64,000 bases of DNA from Rossellomorea sp. BNER (GTDB lineage: Bacteria > Bacillota > Bacilli > Bacillales > Bacillaceae_B), in NCBI GenBank assembly GCA_024213275.1, contig JANAVG010000002.1, forward strand, positions 310,001 through 374,000, given 5' to 3'. A program made the translations under genes and the position numbers. Below, in pieces: positions 27,101 through 34,474 of the stretch; position 1 is the stretch's first letter, and every line of letters starts with the position of its first letter. Under the pieces are notes generated by a model, which made no database searches, was not told the origin of the DNA, and saw only the letters and a program-made list of their open reading frames with translations.

Positions 27101-27816
27101 AAATCGCTATTTTAATGTCTACTCAAGCGGAATCTAATTCTAAAAAAAGGATTTCTCAAGAAATTCAAGAACTCTTATTTTATGTGAAACAACGAGTATT
27201 CTTAAGATTTTCGGACTTTTTCAAGGAGAGCTTCCACCCTTCAATGTTTCAAGGGAAAGATTCTACAAAAGGCCATTTGCAAAAAGCCCTTAATGAATTA
27301 TTAGAGTCCGTTGGCTTCGATTTTTCACAAGAAATGAGAGCAACAAGTTTAAGGATCGAATTATTTACAGTAGATCAGCTACACAAAGAAATGAACCAAT
27401 TGGAGAAAAAAATCGCCAGAATTTATGAAGGAATTGTACTTCCACCATATGAATTTGGTAAATTGGAAACTCTTCCATTTGAGAAAGCTTTTGAAAATAT
27501 AGAGCTAACTAAATTTCAAAAAGCATGGACTTATTTTAAAAATGAAAAACACTTTTTTGAAAATGATGGGAAAAAGAAGGTAATGGAAGAACTCTATGAA
27601 CACCTGCAGCATCCTTCAGATCTATATCTTGAAGGTCAACAGGTAAGAATAGAGCAATGGTCAGTAACTTATTTTGAAGATGAAATGACATTGTTAAGAA
27701 AAGAAATGGTAAAAGCTTGCCAAGAGCAATTTTCTTCTTGGGAGGATGCATTAAACTCTTCTAATAATATTGACGATTGGAAAAAAACCTATCTATTACT
27801 AGAGGGAAATAACTAA
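24175..27816 (+). CDS. dynA: Tandem bacterial dynamin-like protein DynA (YpbR)
   Basis: A membrane-fusing dynamin with two complete GTPase/stalk halves in one 1213-residue chain, as in B. subtilis DynA (1193 residues), which helps membranes withstand phage and pore stress. The first P-loop GHFSAGKST is at residues 57-65, with DTPG in VMDTPGVDST; the second P-loop GAFSAGKSS is at 640-648, with LVDTPGADS. Long coiled-coil stretches separate the halves. An AGAAGGAG site precedes the ATG. The position after bcsA-ypbQ and before the ypbS and ypcP slots matches B. subtilis. Confidence 0.96.
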   Translation: MSTKHVTKRIETNEQALHTLASLNKEFLKKGDIERVKKSEILAKKMWKNEFIVAFCGHFSAGKSTMINSLIGENVLPSSPIPTSANTVKVHRSSNDFTKVFYHDKPPVLFPENYDFEIVKDFCKDGQNVQSIEIGHKDSALPEGVTVMDTPGVDSTDEAHKISTESALHVADIVFYVMDYNHVQSQLNFQYTKELLRHGVKLYLIVNQVDKHNEEELLFESFKKSVKESFESWNVSPEGIYYTTLKKEDDPHNQLKEVKSLISGSLDNKKEMILNTYQSGIDQLLTQHEKWLEQELDGIRSEASSIIDNQDWENKDELIQQEISLKKEIEQHKPDRYLIGFKNEVEKVLKNAYLMPFETRELAKAYLESQERNFKVGLFFSKKKTEEEQELRFHSFMKQLHEGVTSQLEWHLKSKGNEYIKKSGVDDSDVLQNLENIKIRLDEKVIHKPMKQGASVTGEYVLNYCDELASNLKRMAKVQMDSWIEKWMEALRLQSNEESQELEEKYEIIKPKVDWFNKLNSLEREQQDHLLSLYQKVNADRKDDEEIIKQWQKEWNQEANNVSIFSGEMKKQEKELDIEYVTEQERTYDTNTQKIDDMVKKLNQMSSKFREIRGFSQLANQLQLKAERLGNQEFTIALFGAFSAGKSSFANALLGEKVLPVSPNPTTAAINRIRPTKGNKDHGSAEVHLKSEEQMIDDLKNSLKLFGHSCKTMQEAYKIIPTVLSLGDGEGKEKVHLSFLQAFYKGYERFHSQLGQTLSTDLTDFKEFVANETQSCFVESIDLYYDCEITRKGITLVDTPGADSINARHTGVSFEYIRNSDAILFVTYYNHAFAKADREFLIQLGRVKDSFELDKMFFIINAIDLAEDEGEYQEVKNYVHEQLTQYGIRFPKLFGVSSLLAIKQSSGLQEDQSGIEKFKKEFHAFLQNDLTSMAIESAQSQWEKGLKRLKNLIEVSSEDEFTRQKKKEALKDAQSKIAILMSTQAESNSKKRISQEIQELLFYVKQRVFLRFSDFFKESFHPSMFQGKDSTKGHLQKALNELLESVGFDFSQEMRATSLRIELFTVDQLHKEMNQLEKKIARIYEGIVLPPYEFGKLETLPFEKAFENIELTKFQKAWTYFKNEKHFFENDGKKKVMEELYEHLQHPSDLYLEGQQVRIEQWSVTYFEDEMTLLRKEMVKACQEQFSSWEDALNSSNNIDDWKKTYLLLEGNN

Positions 27817-27835
27817 ACATAGAGAGGAGAGCAAT

Positions 27836-28018
27836 ATGGGGTCAAAATATCACGCATGTGCAACATGTAAACATTTTTCAGCGGAACGAATTGAAGGTAG
27901 CATAAACTATCATTGCATAAGGCTAGGATATGAAACAAATCCAAAATATCAATTTTCCTGTTGGGATCCGAGACCTCATATTGTGAACCTTATGAAAAAA
28001 GAAGGAGGAGAACGATGA
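27836..28018 (+). CDS. Small cysteine-rich protein (ypbS position)
   Basis: A 60-residue protein with cysteines in CATC (residues 8-11), YHCIRLG (27) and FSCWDPR (42), plus nearby His residues, suggesting a zinc site. The AGAGGAG site precedes its ATG, 19 bases after dynA. Its stop overlaps the start of the sulfurtransferase gene by 4 bases (ATGA), so it is in an operon with both neighbours. It occupies the ypbS slot of B. subtilis, but identity with YpbS was not confirmed. Confidence 0.75.
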   Translation: MGSKYHACATCKHFSAERIEGSINYHCIRLGYETNPKYQFSCWDPRPHIVNLMKKEGGER

Positions 28019-28851
28019 AGAATTTTGTAAGTGTACAGTGGTTATCAGATAAATACAAAAATGATTCCGTAAGGGTCATTGATTGCCGATTTTCACTACA
28101 AGATACTGAAATTGGTCAAGAAGCCTATGTTCAGGAACATATTCCTGGAGCAATATACTTTAGCTTAGATAGAGACTTATCGAGTGAAGTTTCGAATCAC
28201 GGGGGACGTCATCCGCTTCCTGACATAACTAAATTCACAAAGAAAATTCAAATGGCTGGAATAGATCAAGATTCTGTTGTAGTGGCTTATGATGACAAAG
28301 AGGGAGCATTTGCCTCAAGATTTTGGTGGTTAATGAAGTATATCGGGCACAATCAAGTTTTTATCTTAGATGGAGGTTTTCAAGCATGGAAACGCTTTGA
28401 CAAGCCAACAGATGCTCTCATACCTAAATATAATTCTTCATTCTACATTCCTAAAATCCAATCAGAAATGGTTGTGAACATGGAGGAAGTAAGAGAAGTC
28501 GTTCAAAATGGGAAAATTGGAACGTTAATAGATTCGAGAGCAACGGAAAGGTATATTGGAAAACAAGAACCGATTGATAGGATTCCTGGGCATATCCCTA
28601 CGGCCAAAAATATTGTCTGGACAGAAGGGTTTAAAGAAAGTTATTGGAAATCAGTTAATGAGCAAAAGAAACGATTTGAGGAGTTGGATGAAAACTCGCG
28701 AATAATCGTTTACTGTGGATCCGGTGTAACAGCAATTCCTAATTATATTGCTTTAAAAGAAGCGGGGTTTCCAGATGTTAGTTTATATGCAGGGAGCTAT
28801 AGTGACTGGGTTTCATATGAAGATAATGAAGTCCATAAGGGTGAGAAGTAG
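28015..28851 (+). CDS. Sulfurtransferase (thiosulfate / 3-mercaptopyruvate type)
   Basis: A two-domain rhodanese of 278 residues that moves sulfane sulfur to an acceptor. The N-terminal domain carries RVIDCRFSLQD and GAIYFSLDRDLSS; the active C-terminal domain carries the catalytic Cys234 in YCGSGVTA, the loop form usual for mercaptopyruvate sulfurtransferases. The frame extends to 27961, but GAAGGAGGAG sits just before the ATG at 28015, which overlaps the preceding stop. Donor preference cannot be proven from sequence. Confidence 0.9.
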   Translation: MKNFVSVQWLSDKYKNDSVRVIDCRFSLQDTEIGQEAYVQEHIPGAIYFSLDRDLSSEVSNHGGRHPLPDITKFTKKIQMAGIDQDSVVVAYDDKEGAFASRFWWLMKYIGHNQVFILDGGFQAWKRFDKPTDALIPKYNSSFYIPKIQSEMVVNMEEVREVVQNGKIGTLIDSRATERYIGKQEPIDRIPGHIPTAKNIVWTEGFKESYWKSVNEQKKRFEELDENSRIIVYCGSGVTAIPNYIALKEAGFPDVSLYAGSYSDWVSYEDNEVHKGEK

Positions 28852-28933
28852 AGAGAGTTTTGGAGGGTTTTGACAAAGAAGGACCTTTCACTTCTATGTT
28901 ATAATGTCTTTCGTATGAAAAAGGAGGAGCATA

Positions 28934-29833
28934 ATGAATAATCGTGAACATTTGTTAATTATAGATGGAATGGCTTTATTATTTCGTTCATTCTTTGCAA
29001 CATCCTTATCAGGTCAATTTATGATCAATTCAAAAGGGACGCCGACTAACGGAGTTCAAGGATTTATGAAGCACCTTCTAACTGCTGTCGAGTATCATAA
29101 GCCAACACATGCGGTTGTATGTTGGGATATGGGGAGCCAAACTTTCCGAAATGAAATGTATGTTGGTTATAAAGCGAACCGTGATGCGCCTCCTGTTGAA
29201 CTTATCCCGCAGTTTGATTTAGCAAAGGATGTATCTAAAGGTTTTCAAATTCCTAATATCGGACTAATTGGTTTTGAAGCAGATGATTGTATAGGTACTC
29301 TTGCAAAACAGCATCACAAAGAAAGACAAGTTTCGATATTAAGTGGTGATCAAGATTTACTTCAACTATTAGATGAAGGGATACAAGTAATTTTACTTCA
29401 AAAGGGATACGGCAATTATAAAACATACACGAAAGAACTTTTCGAAGAGGAAAAAGACATAACACCTGAACAGTTTATTGATGTTAAAGCTTTAATGGGC
29501 GATACAAGTGATGGCTATCCTGGGGTAAGAGGTATTGGTGAAAAAACGGCTTTAAAACTTATAAAAACCTATAGAAATATTGAGGGAATTCTTGAAAATA
29601 TTGATGATTTAACTCCTGCACAACGAAAAAAGATTCAGGAAGACGAAGAAATGCTCCATCTTTCAAGAAAGTTGGCGGAAATAAAATGTGATGTACCGGT
29701 TACTCTTTCAATAGAAGAAGCCAAATGGAATCCCCTTTCAGACTCAACTGTTCAGTTAATCGAAGAGCTGGAACTGAAGGTGTTACGTCGTTTTCTTATG
29801 ACATCAGAGTATTTTCTAGAGAAACGGGCCTAA
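28934..29833 (+). CDS. ypcP: 5'-3' exonuclease YpcP (PIN/H3TH, Pol I-like nuclease domain)
   Basis: A stand-alone homologue of the 5' nuclease domain of DNA polymerase I, 299 residues, for removing RNA primers and DNA flaps. Acidic metal-binding clusters are seen in LLIIDGMALLFRSFFA, GFEADDCIGTLA, ILSGDQDLLQLL and MGDTSDGYPGVRGIGEKTA, the last running into the helix-3-turn-helix DNA clamp. An AAAAAGGAGG site precedes the ATG. It forms its own unit with a terminator overlapping the stop, and lies in the B. subtilis gene order. Confidence 0.94.
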   Translation: MNNREHLLIIDGMALLFRSFFATSLSGQFMINSKGTPTNGVQGFMKHLLTAVEYHKPTHAVVCWDMGSQTFRNEMYVGYKANRDAPPVELIPQFDLAKDVSKGFQIPNIGLIGFEADDCIGTLAKQHHKERQVSILSGDQDLLQLLDEGIQVILLQKGYGNYKTYTKELFEEEKDITPEQFIDVKALMGDTSDGYPGVRGIGEKTALKLIKTYRNIEGILENIDDLTPAQRKKIQEDEEMLHLSRKLAEIKCDVPVTLSIEEAKWNPLSDSTVQLIEELELKVLRRFLMTSEYFLEKRA

Positions 29834-29850
29834 AAGGACCCGTTTTTTTG
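29822..29850 (+). terminator. Terminator overlapping ypcP stop
   Basis: AAACGGG and CCCGTTT flank the stop codon region, followed by seven T. Confidence 0.8.
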
Positions 29851-29926
29851 AAGTATTTGTCGAATAGCCTATACATTTATCATTTATTTGTACGGATAAA
29901 ACTACAAATATTCAAAAAAAGTAGAA

Positions 29927-30043
29927 GGGCTGTCCAAAAACCAAGGTGTCAGGAACCACAATTTAAATATGTAGAAGAAATCCTCTAGACATCTTCTATA
30001 TATGGAAAATCTAAGTGGTTTCGGACCCTTTTTGGACAGCTCC
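29927..30043. repeat. Palindromic repeat family A, copy 1
   Basis: A 117-bp element. Outer arms GGGCTGTCCAAAAA and TTTTTGGACAGCTC are complementary. Inside are GGTGTCAGGAACCACAA on the left and GTGGTTTCGGACCC on the right. The same body occurs at 31144, 36788, 40008, 41540, 46103 and 50402. No coding capacity. Confidence 0.82.
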
Positions 30044-30098
30044 TTTCATAATCTCAACATCCATATCTGGAAATTTACTATTTAAAATCCATTACATT

Positions 30099-30230
30099 TT
30101 ATTTTTTATTTGCTTTTTTAGCGGCATTTTCCAATTTGCTTTTAGGCTCTGCAGCAAATTCAGTATCTCCTTGAGGTGTTACCCCAGAAAATTTCTTAGA
30201 GCCTCGATTTCTTTTGTTTTGTTCACTCAT
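30099..30230 (-). CDS. sspL: Small acid-soluble spore protein L (SspL-like)
   Basis: A 43-residue protein beginning MSEQNKRNRGSKKFSG, then VTPQGDTEFAAEPKSKLENA and a lysine-rich end. The GVTPQGD-x6-to-8-PK-x-KLE-x-AKK pattern matches SspL of B. subtilis, a minor forespore protein. It is too short to show well in gene finders. A GGGAGGTGAAA site precedes the ATG. Expected regulation is by sigma-G in the forespore, though no clear sigma-G promoter was identified. Its presence confirms a spore former. Confidence 0.85.
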   Translation of the reverse strand: MSEQNKRNRGSKKFSGVTPQGDTEFAAEPKSKLENAAKKANKK

Positions 30231-30319
30231 TCATTTCACCTCCCTTTTTATCGTGAACGAAAATGAACATTTTTAATCAATACAAAAGGATTGGTTAAAA
30301 TAGTAGAGGAGGTGGTTTT

Positions 30320-30808
30320 ATGAATAAAGGGATTTACACCGCTTTATTTAGCATACTCTTTGCTCAAGCATTAAAAATTCCAATACATTATGTAAAAACA
30401 AAGAAATGGAATCCATTACTCTTTTTCCAAACTGGAGGAATGCCAAGCTCACATTCTGCAGGAGTGTCATCCCTTACGACATTTATAGCTCTAAAAAGAG
30501 GGATTCCTACAATTGATTTTGCCCTTTCCTTTGTATTCGGACTAATTGTTATGTATGATGCACAGGGAATCAGAAGACAGACGGGGGAACTAACACTTAA
30601 AGTGAACTCATTAGATGAGTTGGTTCGAAAAACACATGATCATGAAAAAATTCCTTTTGAAGAAAAACAGCCAACGAAACTAAAAGAAATGCTCGGACAT
30701 AAGCCTGAAGAAGTCATTGGAGGAGGAATCCTTGGAATCCTGTTTGGATTAATTGGGTTTCTGATTTCAAAAAAGGATAGGCAAAAAAGGAGATTTTTTG
30801 TAAGATGA
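30320..30808 (+). CDS. Divergent PAP2 family (DUF212) membrane protein
   Basis: A 162-residue membrane protein of the divergent PAP2 / YuiD-type group. The motif TGGMPSSHSAGVSSL at residues 38-52 and the later MYDAQGIRRQTGE are the family signatures, related to acid phosphatase/phosphatidic acid phosphatase active sites. Helices are expected near residues 5-20, 50-60, 68-84 and 135-152. An AGAGGAGGTGG site precedes the ATG. The substrate, presumably a membrane phosphoester, is unknown. Confidence 0.85.
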   Translation: MNKGIYTALFSILFAQALKIPIHYVKTKKWNPLLFFQTGGMPSSHSAGVSSLTTFIALKRGIPTIDFALSFVFGLIVMYDAQGIRRQTGELTLKVNSLDELVRKTHDHEKIPFEEKQPTKLKEMLGHKPEEVIGGGILGILFGLIGFLISKKDRQKRRFFVR

Positions 30809-30842
30809 AGAGAGACATTAGAAAAGTAGGGTGAGGAGAAAC

Positions 30843-31130
30843 ATGATGAACAAGCATCAATCTGTTGAAGATTTTCTCATCTATTTAGAAAATAAGGGCT
30901 TTAAATTTCAAGAAGATGCGATTGGATTCATTTATTTTGGTAAAAGATATACAAATGCTTCTGACGCAATTGTCAATACGGCAATCGAAATTACATTGAA
31001 AGCCCAGAAAATTTTCGACAGCAGTTTTTACATATCCATTTTAGAAACATTACAGTCTCAAAATATCAAAACAAGAAAGGAAGCCTTTCAATTCCTACAG
31101 GATAAAGGAGTGCTTTCTGAATCGGTTTAG
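30843..31130 (+). CDS. Hypothetical protein (possibly DUF6123)
   Basis: A 95-residue soluble, mostly helical protein reading SVEDFLIYLENKGFKFQEDA, GFIYFGKRYTNASDAIVNTA and ILETLQSQNIKTRKEAFQF. It resembles a short Bacillus-specific family that I recall as DUF6123, but this is unchecked. The frame opens at 30831; AGGGTGAGGAG fits the ATG at 30843 better. It lies 34 bases after the DUF212 gene and before a palindromic repeat that may act as its 3' end. Confidence 0.65.
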   Translation: MMNKHQSVEDFLIYLENKGFKFQEDAIGFIYFGKRYTNASDAIVNTAIEITLKAQKIFDSSFYISILETLQSQNIKTRKEAFQFLQDKGVLSESV

Positions 31131-31143
31131 ATAGTGCTCATGG

Positions 31144-31239
31144 AAAAGGGAGTTGTCCAAATAGTTGCCTGGAACCACTTTATTTGTCCGTATATGAAAG
31201 TTGCGGTTCCTGGCACCTTGTTTTGGGACAACTCCTTTT
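31144..31239. repeat. Palindromic repeat family A, copy 2
   Basis: Arms AAAAGGGAGTTGTCC (31144-31158) and GGGACAACTCCTTTT (31225-31239) pair almost fully. The inner part has CTGGAACCACTTTATTTG and GCGGTTCCTGGCACC. Lies between two convergent genes, so it may also act as a two-way terminator. Confidence 0.82.
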
Positions 31240-31250
31240 CATTTTAATGA

Positions 31251-31637
31251 TTAATTTAGTCTGATCGCCTTTCGAGCTAATTCATCCGCGGCTCGATTTT
31301 CTCTGCTGGGAATCCACTTGATAAAGAATAAATCCAATCTTTTAGAAAGATGAATAATTTCTTCTAAAAGCAGTTTATATTCAGAATTCTTTACATATTC
31401 TTTTTCGATAGCATGAACAACGGCCTGAGAATCGCTCCTAAATGAAACAACTGTATATTGTTTATCAATACAAATTTCTAATGCCTGTTTACACGCCATA
31501 AATTCAGCACAATGATTATCCATCTGCCCAAGTGGTATAGAAAAGCGCTCAAGCTTGCCATTTCCTTTTATAAAAATACCAGCACCGCTTAGTCCAGGAT
31601 CTCCAGCACTTGCACCATCGATATACACTTCGATCAT
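31251..31637 (-). CDS. ypdQ: RNase H-like / reverse-transcriptase-like protein (YpdQ type)
   Basis: A 128-residue RNase H fold protein. Catalytic acids are visible as Asp7 (YIDGASAGDPG), Glu in NHCAEFMACKQAL, Asp in FRSDSQAVV and Asp in ENRAADELARKA, the last part of the usual C-terminal active-site helix. It lacks the basic handle of E. coli RNase HI. It is downstream of and co-oriented with the VUT-family transporter, as ypdQ follows ypdP in B. subtilis. Activity on RNA-DNA hybrids should not be assumed for this family. Confidence 0.85.
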   Translation of the reverse strand: MIEVYIDGASAGDPGLSGAGIFIKGNGKLERFSIPLGQMDNHCAEFMACKQALEICIDKQYTVVSFRSDSQAVVHAIEKEYVKNSEYKLLLEEIIHLSKRLDLFFIKWIPSRENRAADELARKAIRLN

Positions 31638-31660
31638 TTTTTCACCTCTTGAAGAGCCAA

Positions 31661-31696
31661 TGAAAAAAGAGCTAGATTTTTCTAGACTCTTTTTTC
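31661..31696 (-). terminator. Terminator overlapping the transporter stop
   Basis: GAAAAAAGAG-CTAGA and TCTAG-ACTCTTTTTTC pair around the gene's stop codon; read on the minus strand it ends in TCTTTTTT. It may lower read-through into the RNase H-like gene. Confidence 0.65.
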
Positions 31697-32389
31697 ATTA
31701 ACTATACCTTTATCCTCATCAAATGTGAATCGTTTTGCGATATAACCAAATGGGGTATCAAGTATTGAGACAATCCATTTTAAAATATAAGTAGTAAGGA
31801 AGATCTCAATCCACACTTCAGGTGGAAATTCGCCAAGAAAAGCAATGGATGTGAATACAAGCGTATCCAGTAATTGACTGATCATCGTTGATCCATTATT
31901 TCGAATCCAAAATTGTGAGTCTTTGGGGAATTTATTTTTTAAATAGGAAAAAATATAAACGTCAGCAAATTGACTGACTAAATAGGCAGCAAGGCTCCCT
32001 AAAGCAATTCTTGGTATGATGCCAAAAATAGTTGCTAATGATTGTTGCGCAAAATCATCAGGATGTGGTTTGAATAAGAGCGTCATCTGCATAATAATAG
32101 TCATGGTCAATAAAGTGAAGAATCCAAGCCAAACCGCTTTTTGGGCTTCCTTTCTTCCGTATTTTTCATTAAGAATATCGGTAACTAAAAATGCAGTACC
32201 ATACATCGCGTTACCAAGTGTAGCTGTAAGGCCAAATATTTCAATCGTCTTAATTACTTGTAGGTTGGCTAAAATTGTTGAAATACCAATCCAAGCAAAA
32301 AGACCTGTTTTACCGAATAACCGATACATGGCTAGTACAAGAATAAAATTAATAAGGACAAATAATAGTCCAAACCATTCATTAAACAT
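31682..32389 (-). CDS. ypdP: Queuosine precursor transporter, VUT/YhhQ family (YpdP)
   Basis: A 235-residue membrane protein of the YhhQ/VUT family, which imports queuosine precursors such as preQ1. Family text is seen in FGLTATLGNAMYGTAFLVTD and ILNEKYGRKEA (residues about 58-80), and in the later SLAAYLVSQFADVYIF. Six membrane segments are expected. A preQ1-I riboswitch sits at 32397-32436, directly ahead of the ATG and containing its ribosome site, which strongly supports preQ1 or queuine-type cargo and feedback control of translation. Confidence 0.93.
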   Translation of the reverse strand: MFNEWFGLLFVLINFILVLAMYRLFGKTGLFAWIGISTILANLQVIKTIEIFGLTATLGNAMYGTAFLVTDILNEKYGRKEAQKAVWLGFFTLLTMTIIMQMTLLFKPHPDDFAQQSLATIFGIIPRIALGSLAAYLVSQFADVYIFSYLKNKFPKDSQFWIRNNGSTMISQLLDTLVFTSIAFLGEFPPEVWIEIFLTTYILKWIVSILDTPFGYIAKRFTFDEDKGIVNEKRV

Positions 32390-32396
32390 TTTAAAA

Positions 32397-32436
32397 CCTC
32401 CTAGTTTTGATAACGCGGGATTTTACGAACCGCAAG
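32397..32436 (-). promoter_or_regulatory. preQ1-I riboswitch controlling translation of ypdP
   Basis: On the minus strand the stem TGCGG/CCGCG encloses TTCGTAAAATC, followed by TTATCAAAACTAGGAGG. This is the compact preQ1 class I layout: one stem, A-rich tail and a pseudoknot with the stem loop, closely parallel to the Thermoanaerobacter example. The tail ends in the AGGAGG ribosome site, 8 bases before the ATG, so ligand binding should hide that site. Only about 40 bases long. Confidence 0.9.
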
Positions 32437-32461
32437 AAATGTATGAAATTGACCAGAATAC

Positions 32462-32490
32462 ATTATACATACTAAAAATGAAAAGAACAA
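32462..32490 (-). promoter_or_regulatory. Sigma-A promoter of ypdP
   Basis: On the minus strand, -35 TTGTTC (32485-32490), 17-base spacer, -10 TATAAT (32462-32467). The transcript would begin about 20 bases before the riboswitch. Confidence 0.68.
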
Positions 32491-32524
32491 TTTAAATAAT
32501 TGTCTAGCGAGGAGAATCGAAAAG

Positions 32525-33184
32525 ATGCAAATGAAAATAAAATGGAAATATAAAGGAAAGAAGTTAGAGCCTGTATGGTTTGAATCCCAATGGTTGCAAC
32601 GAAAAATGATCATTAATTTAATGAATGATATATCTAATACTGGTCGTGTACATGAACTTATAATTGAGGATGAAATGGGAAATGAATGGACACCTAAAGA
32701 GTTTCAAAAACTAGAGGTAGAACTTGATCAAGAGCCGGAAAACATAACAGTTTATTTTGATGGTGGATTTGAATTACAATCGTCAATATCCGGTCTTGGA
32801 ATTGTCGTTTATTATGAGAAAAATGGTCAGAAGTGGAGAGTAAGAAAAAATGAACGTTTAGAAGAGCTTGAAAATAACAATGAAGCAGAATATGCTGCTC
32901 TCTACACTGGGTTATCTGTTCTGGAAGAACTAGGGGTCCACCATATGCCTTTGACAATAAAAGGGGACTCTCAAGTTGTATTAATGCAGCTTCAAGGGGA
33001 ATGGCCGTGTTTTGAAAAGGTACTAAATGAATGGTTAGATCGAATAGAAGCCAAAATGGAACATTTGAAACTTAAACCAACGTATGAATTAATTCCAAGG
33101 AAACAAAATAAGGAAGCGGATCAATTAGCTAATCAAGCCTTAGAAGGAAAACATATTGAAAGTGAATCGAAAATAATAGAATAA
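32525..33184 (+). CDS. ypeP: RNase H domain protein YpeP-like
   Basis: A 219-residue protein with an N-terminal domain of about 70 residues (IKWKYKGKKLEPVWFESQWL) that may bind nucleic acid, then an RNase H fold. Catalytic acids are visible in VYFDGGFELQS, NNNEAEYAALYTGL, IKGDSQVVLMQLQ and KEADQLANQAL. AGGAG lies 9 bases before the ATG. It is divergent from ypdP and abuts a small zinc-finger gene, as in the B. subtilis ypeP-ypeQ neighbourhood. Cytoplasmic; whether it cuts hybrids is unknown. Confidence 0.86.
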   Translation: MQMKIKWKYKGKKLEPVWFESQWLQRKMIINLMNDISNTGRVHELIIEDEMGNEWTPKEFQKLEVELDQEPENITVYFDGGFELQSSISGLGIVVYYEKNGQKWRVRKNERLEELENNNEAEYAALYTGLSVLEELGVHHMPLTIKGDSQVVLMQLQGEWPCFEKVLNEWLDRIEAKMEHLKLKPTYELIPRKQNKEADQLANQALEGKHIESESKIIE

Positions 33185-33387
33185 TGTCAGGGGTGAAAGG
33201 GTTGAATTCTGTGGATCGTAAACAAGTCATGCAAGGGGTGAATGAATTATTAAATACTTATTGTCATGGCTGCTTATTAAAATCACATTTTAGAAAAGAT
33301 TATGGAAAAACAGAAGCTCACCGCTTTTGTATACAAAAATGTACGGTTGGACAGCAGTTAAAACTATTGGGAGAAAAGCTCTCTTGA
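33184..33387 (+). CDS. Small zinc-finger protein (zf-C2HCIx2C type, ypeQ position)
   Basis: A 67-residue protein with the cysteine pattern TYCHGCLLKSHFR and HRFCIQKCTVGQQL, matching the small C2HC-I-x2-C zinc-finger family of Bacilli. The ATG at 33184 overlaps the ypeP stop but has no ribosome site. The TTG at 33202 lies after AGGGGTGAAAGGG and may be the true start, giving 61 residues. It is co-transcribed with ypeP and ends at the large palindromic terminator. Confidence 0.78.
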   Translation: MSGVKGLNSVDRKQVMQGVNELLNTYCHGCLLKSHFRKDYGKTEAHRFCIQKCTVGQQLKLLGEKLS

Positions 33388-33447
33388 TTACGTTTATTAA
33401 ATAGATTAGAATAACCGCTGCTTATGAAATAATGACTGTATAAAAAG

Positions 33448-33477
33448 AAAGGGTTGACCGATATCGGTCAACCCTTT
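33448..33477. terminator. Bidirectional terminator between zinc-finger gene and cspD
   Basis: A perfect 30-base palindrome: AAAGGGTTGACCGAT and its exact complement. T-rich tracts follow on both strands, so it can end both convergent units. Confidence 0.85.
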
Positions 33478-33499
33478 CGTTTATTTTTTGTTTGATTTA

Positions 33500-33700
33500 T
33501 TATAATTTAACTACGTTAGCTGCTTGAGGTCCACGGTTACCTTCAACAATTTCAAATGAAACCTCTTGACCTTCTTCTAAAGATTTGAATCCGTCTCCTT
33601 CAATTGCAGTGAAATGTACGAATACATCGTCTCCACCTTCAACTTCAATAAAGCCAAAACCTTTTTCATTGTTAAACCATTTTACTTTACCGTTTTGCAT
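33500..33700 (-). CDS. cspD: Cold shock protein CspD
   Basis: A 66-residue nucleic-acid chaperone with the cold-shock OB fold. RNP1 KGFGFIEV and RNP2 VFVHF are intact, and the start [14 protein letters not shown] is typical. The frame runs upstream to 33733, but AGGAGG is 8 bases before the ATG at 33700. B. subtilis cspD lies in the same neighbourhood, beside ypeP/ypeQ. Likely made in response to cold and stationary phase, though control signals were not resolved. Confidence 0.94.
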   Translation of the reverse strand: MQNGKVKWFNNEKGFGFIEVEGGDDVFVHFTAIEGDGFKSLEEGQEVSFEIVEGNRGPQAANVVKL

Positions 33701-33811
33701 ATTTCTTAATCCTCCTAAATCTGTGAAGCACATTCGTGCTTAGGCAAAATATTATCACTGAACAAAACATTAAAGATTCTGTTAAATGATGATTCTAATA
33801 TACAATATGCA

Positions 33812-34402
33812 ATGATTGAGAGTCAAGATAAGGAAGATTATTTTTTCAGAGAATTTTCTTTTTTATGGCTTTTTTCTAATACATTACTTTTGGGAATAGC
33901 AAGTGGAGTACTCGGAAGCTTTGCGCTTCTAAGAAAGCAAAGTTTAATTGGAGATGCAGTTGCTCATGCTGCTCTTCCAGGTATTTGTTTTGCTTTTATG
34001 TTAACGGGGGAGAAAAATTTCTTCGCATTACTAATCGGTGCCGCAGCTACAGGCTTACTTGCAGCTTATACGATTCAATTTATCCGAAATACAACAAGAA
34101 TTAAAGAGGATACAGCAATTTGCCTTTTGCTTTCGGTTTTTGTCGCAATGTTAATTGCTCCAGGTGCTACAGCATATTTATTAACAGATGATATGAAGAG
34201 AATGCTTCTTCTTAGTGGATCTATAGGGGTGTTTGACGCTATCTTTGGATATTATGGTGCGAAGTTCTTTGATGTTTCGATTTCTGGCTCTCTGGCAGTG
34301 GCGGCAGGCATCATTTTCCTAATCACTTGGTTATTTTCACCTCGCTATGGATTATTCACTAAAAGGTTTAATTTATATAAGAAAGAAAAACAAACTGCTT
34401 AA
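33812..34402 (+). pseudogene. Metal ABC transporter permease with internal deletion (MntC/MntD-like)
   Basis: A 196-residue remnant of an ABC-3 family permease for Mn or Zn. The N-terminal part is normal (GIASGVLGSFALLRKQSLIG, AHAALPGICFAFMLTGEKN, TTRIKEDTAICLLLSVF). It then jumps to the far C-terminal part (MLIAPGATAYLLTDDMKRML). Family members have about 280-300 residues, so roughly 100 residues covering several middle helices are missing in frame. No ATPase or binding protein lies beside it and no clear ribosome site precedes the ATG. It sits directly upstream of mntR, suggesting a former manganese operon. Probably non-functional. Confidence 0.78.
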
Positions 34403-34474
34403 CCTCTGGGTTGTATTCATTCCGTTTGTATAGTAAACTTTTAATGATATTTGACGGAATTTGGAGGGTGCGGA

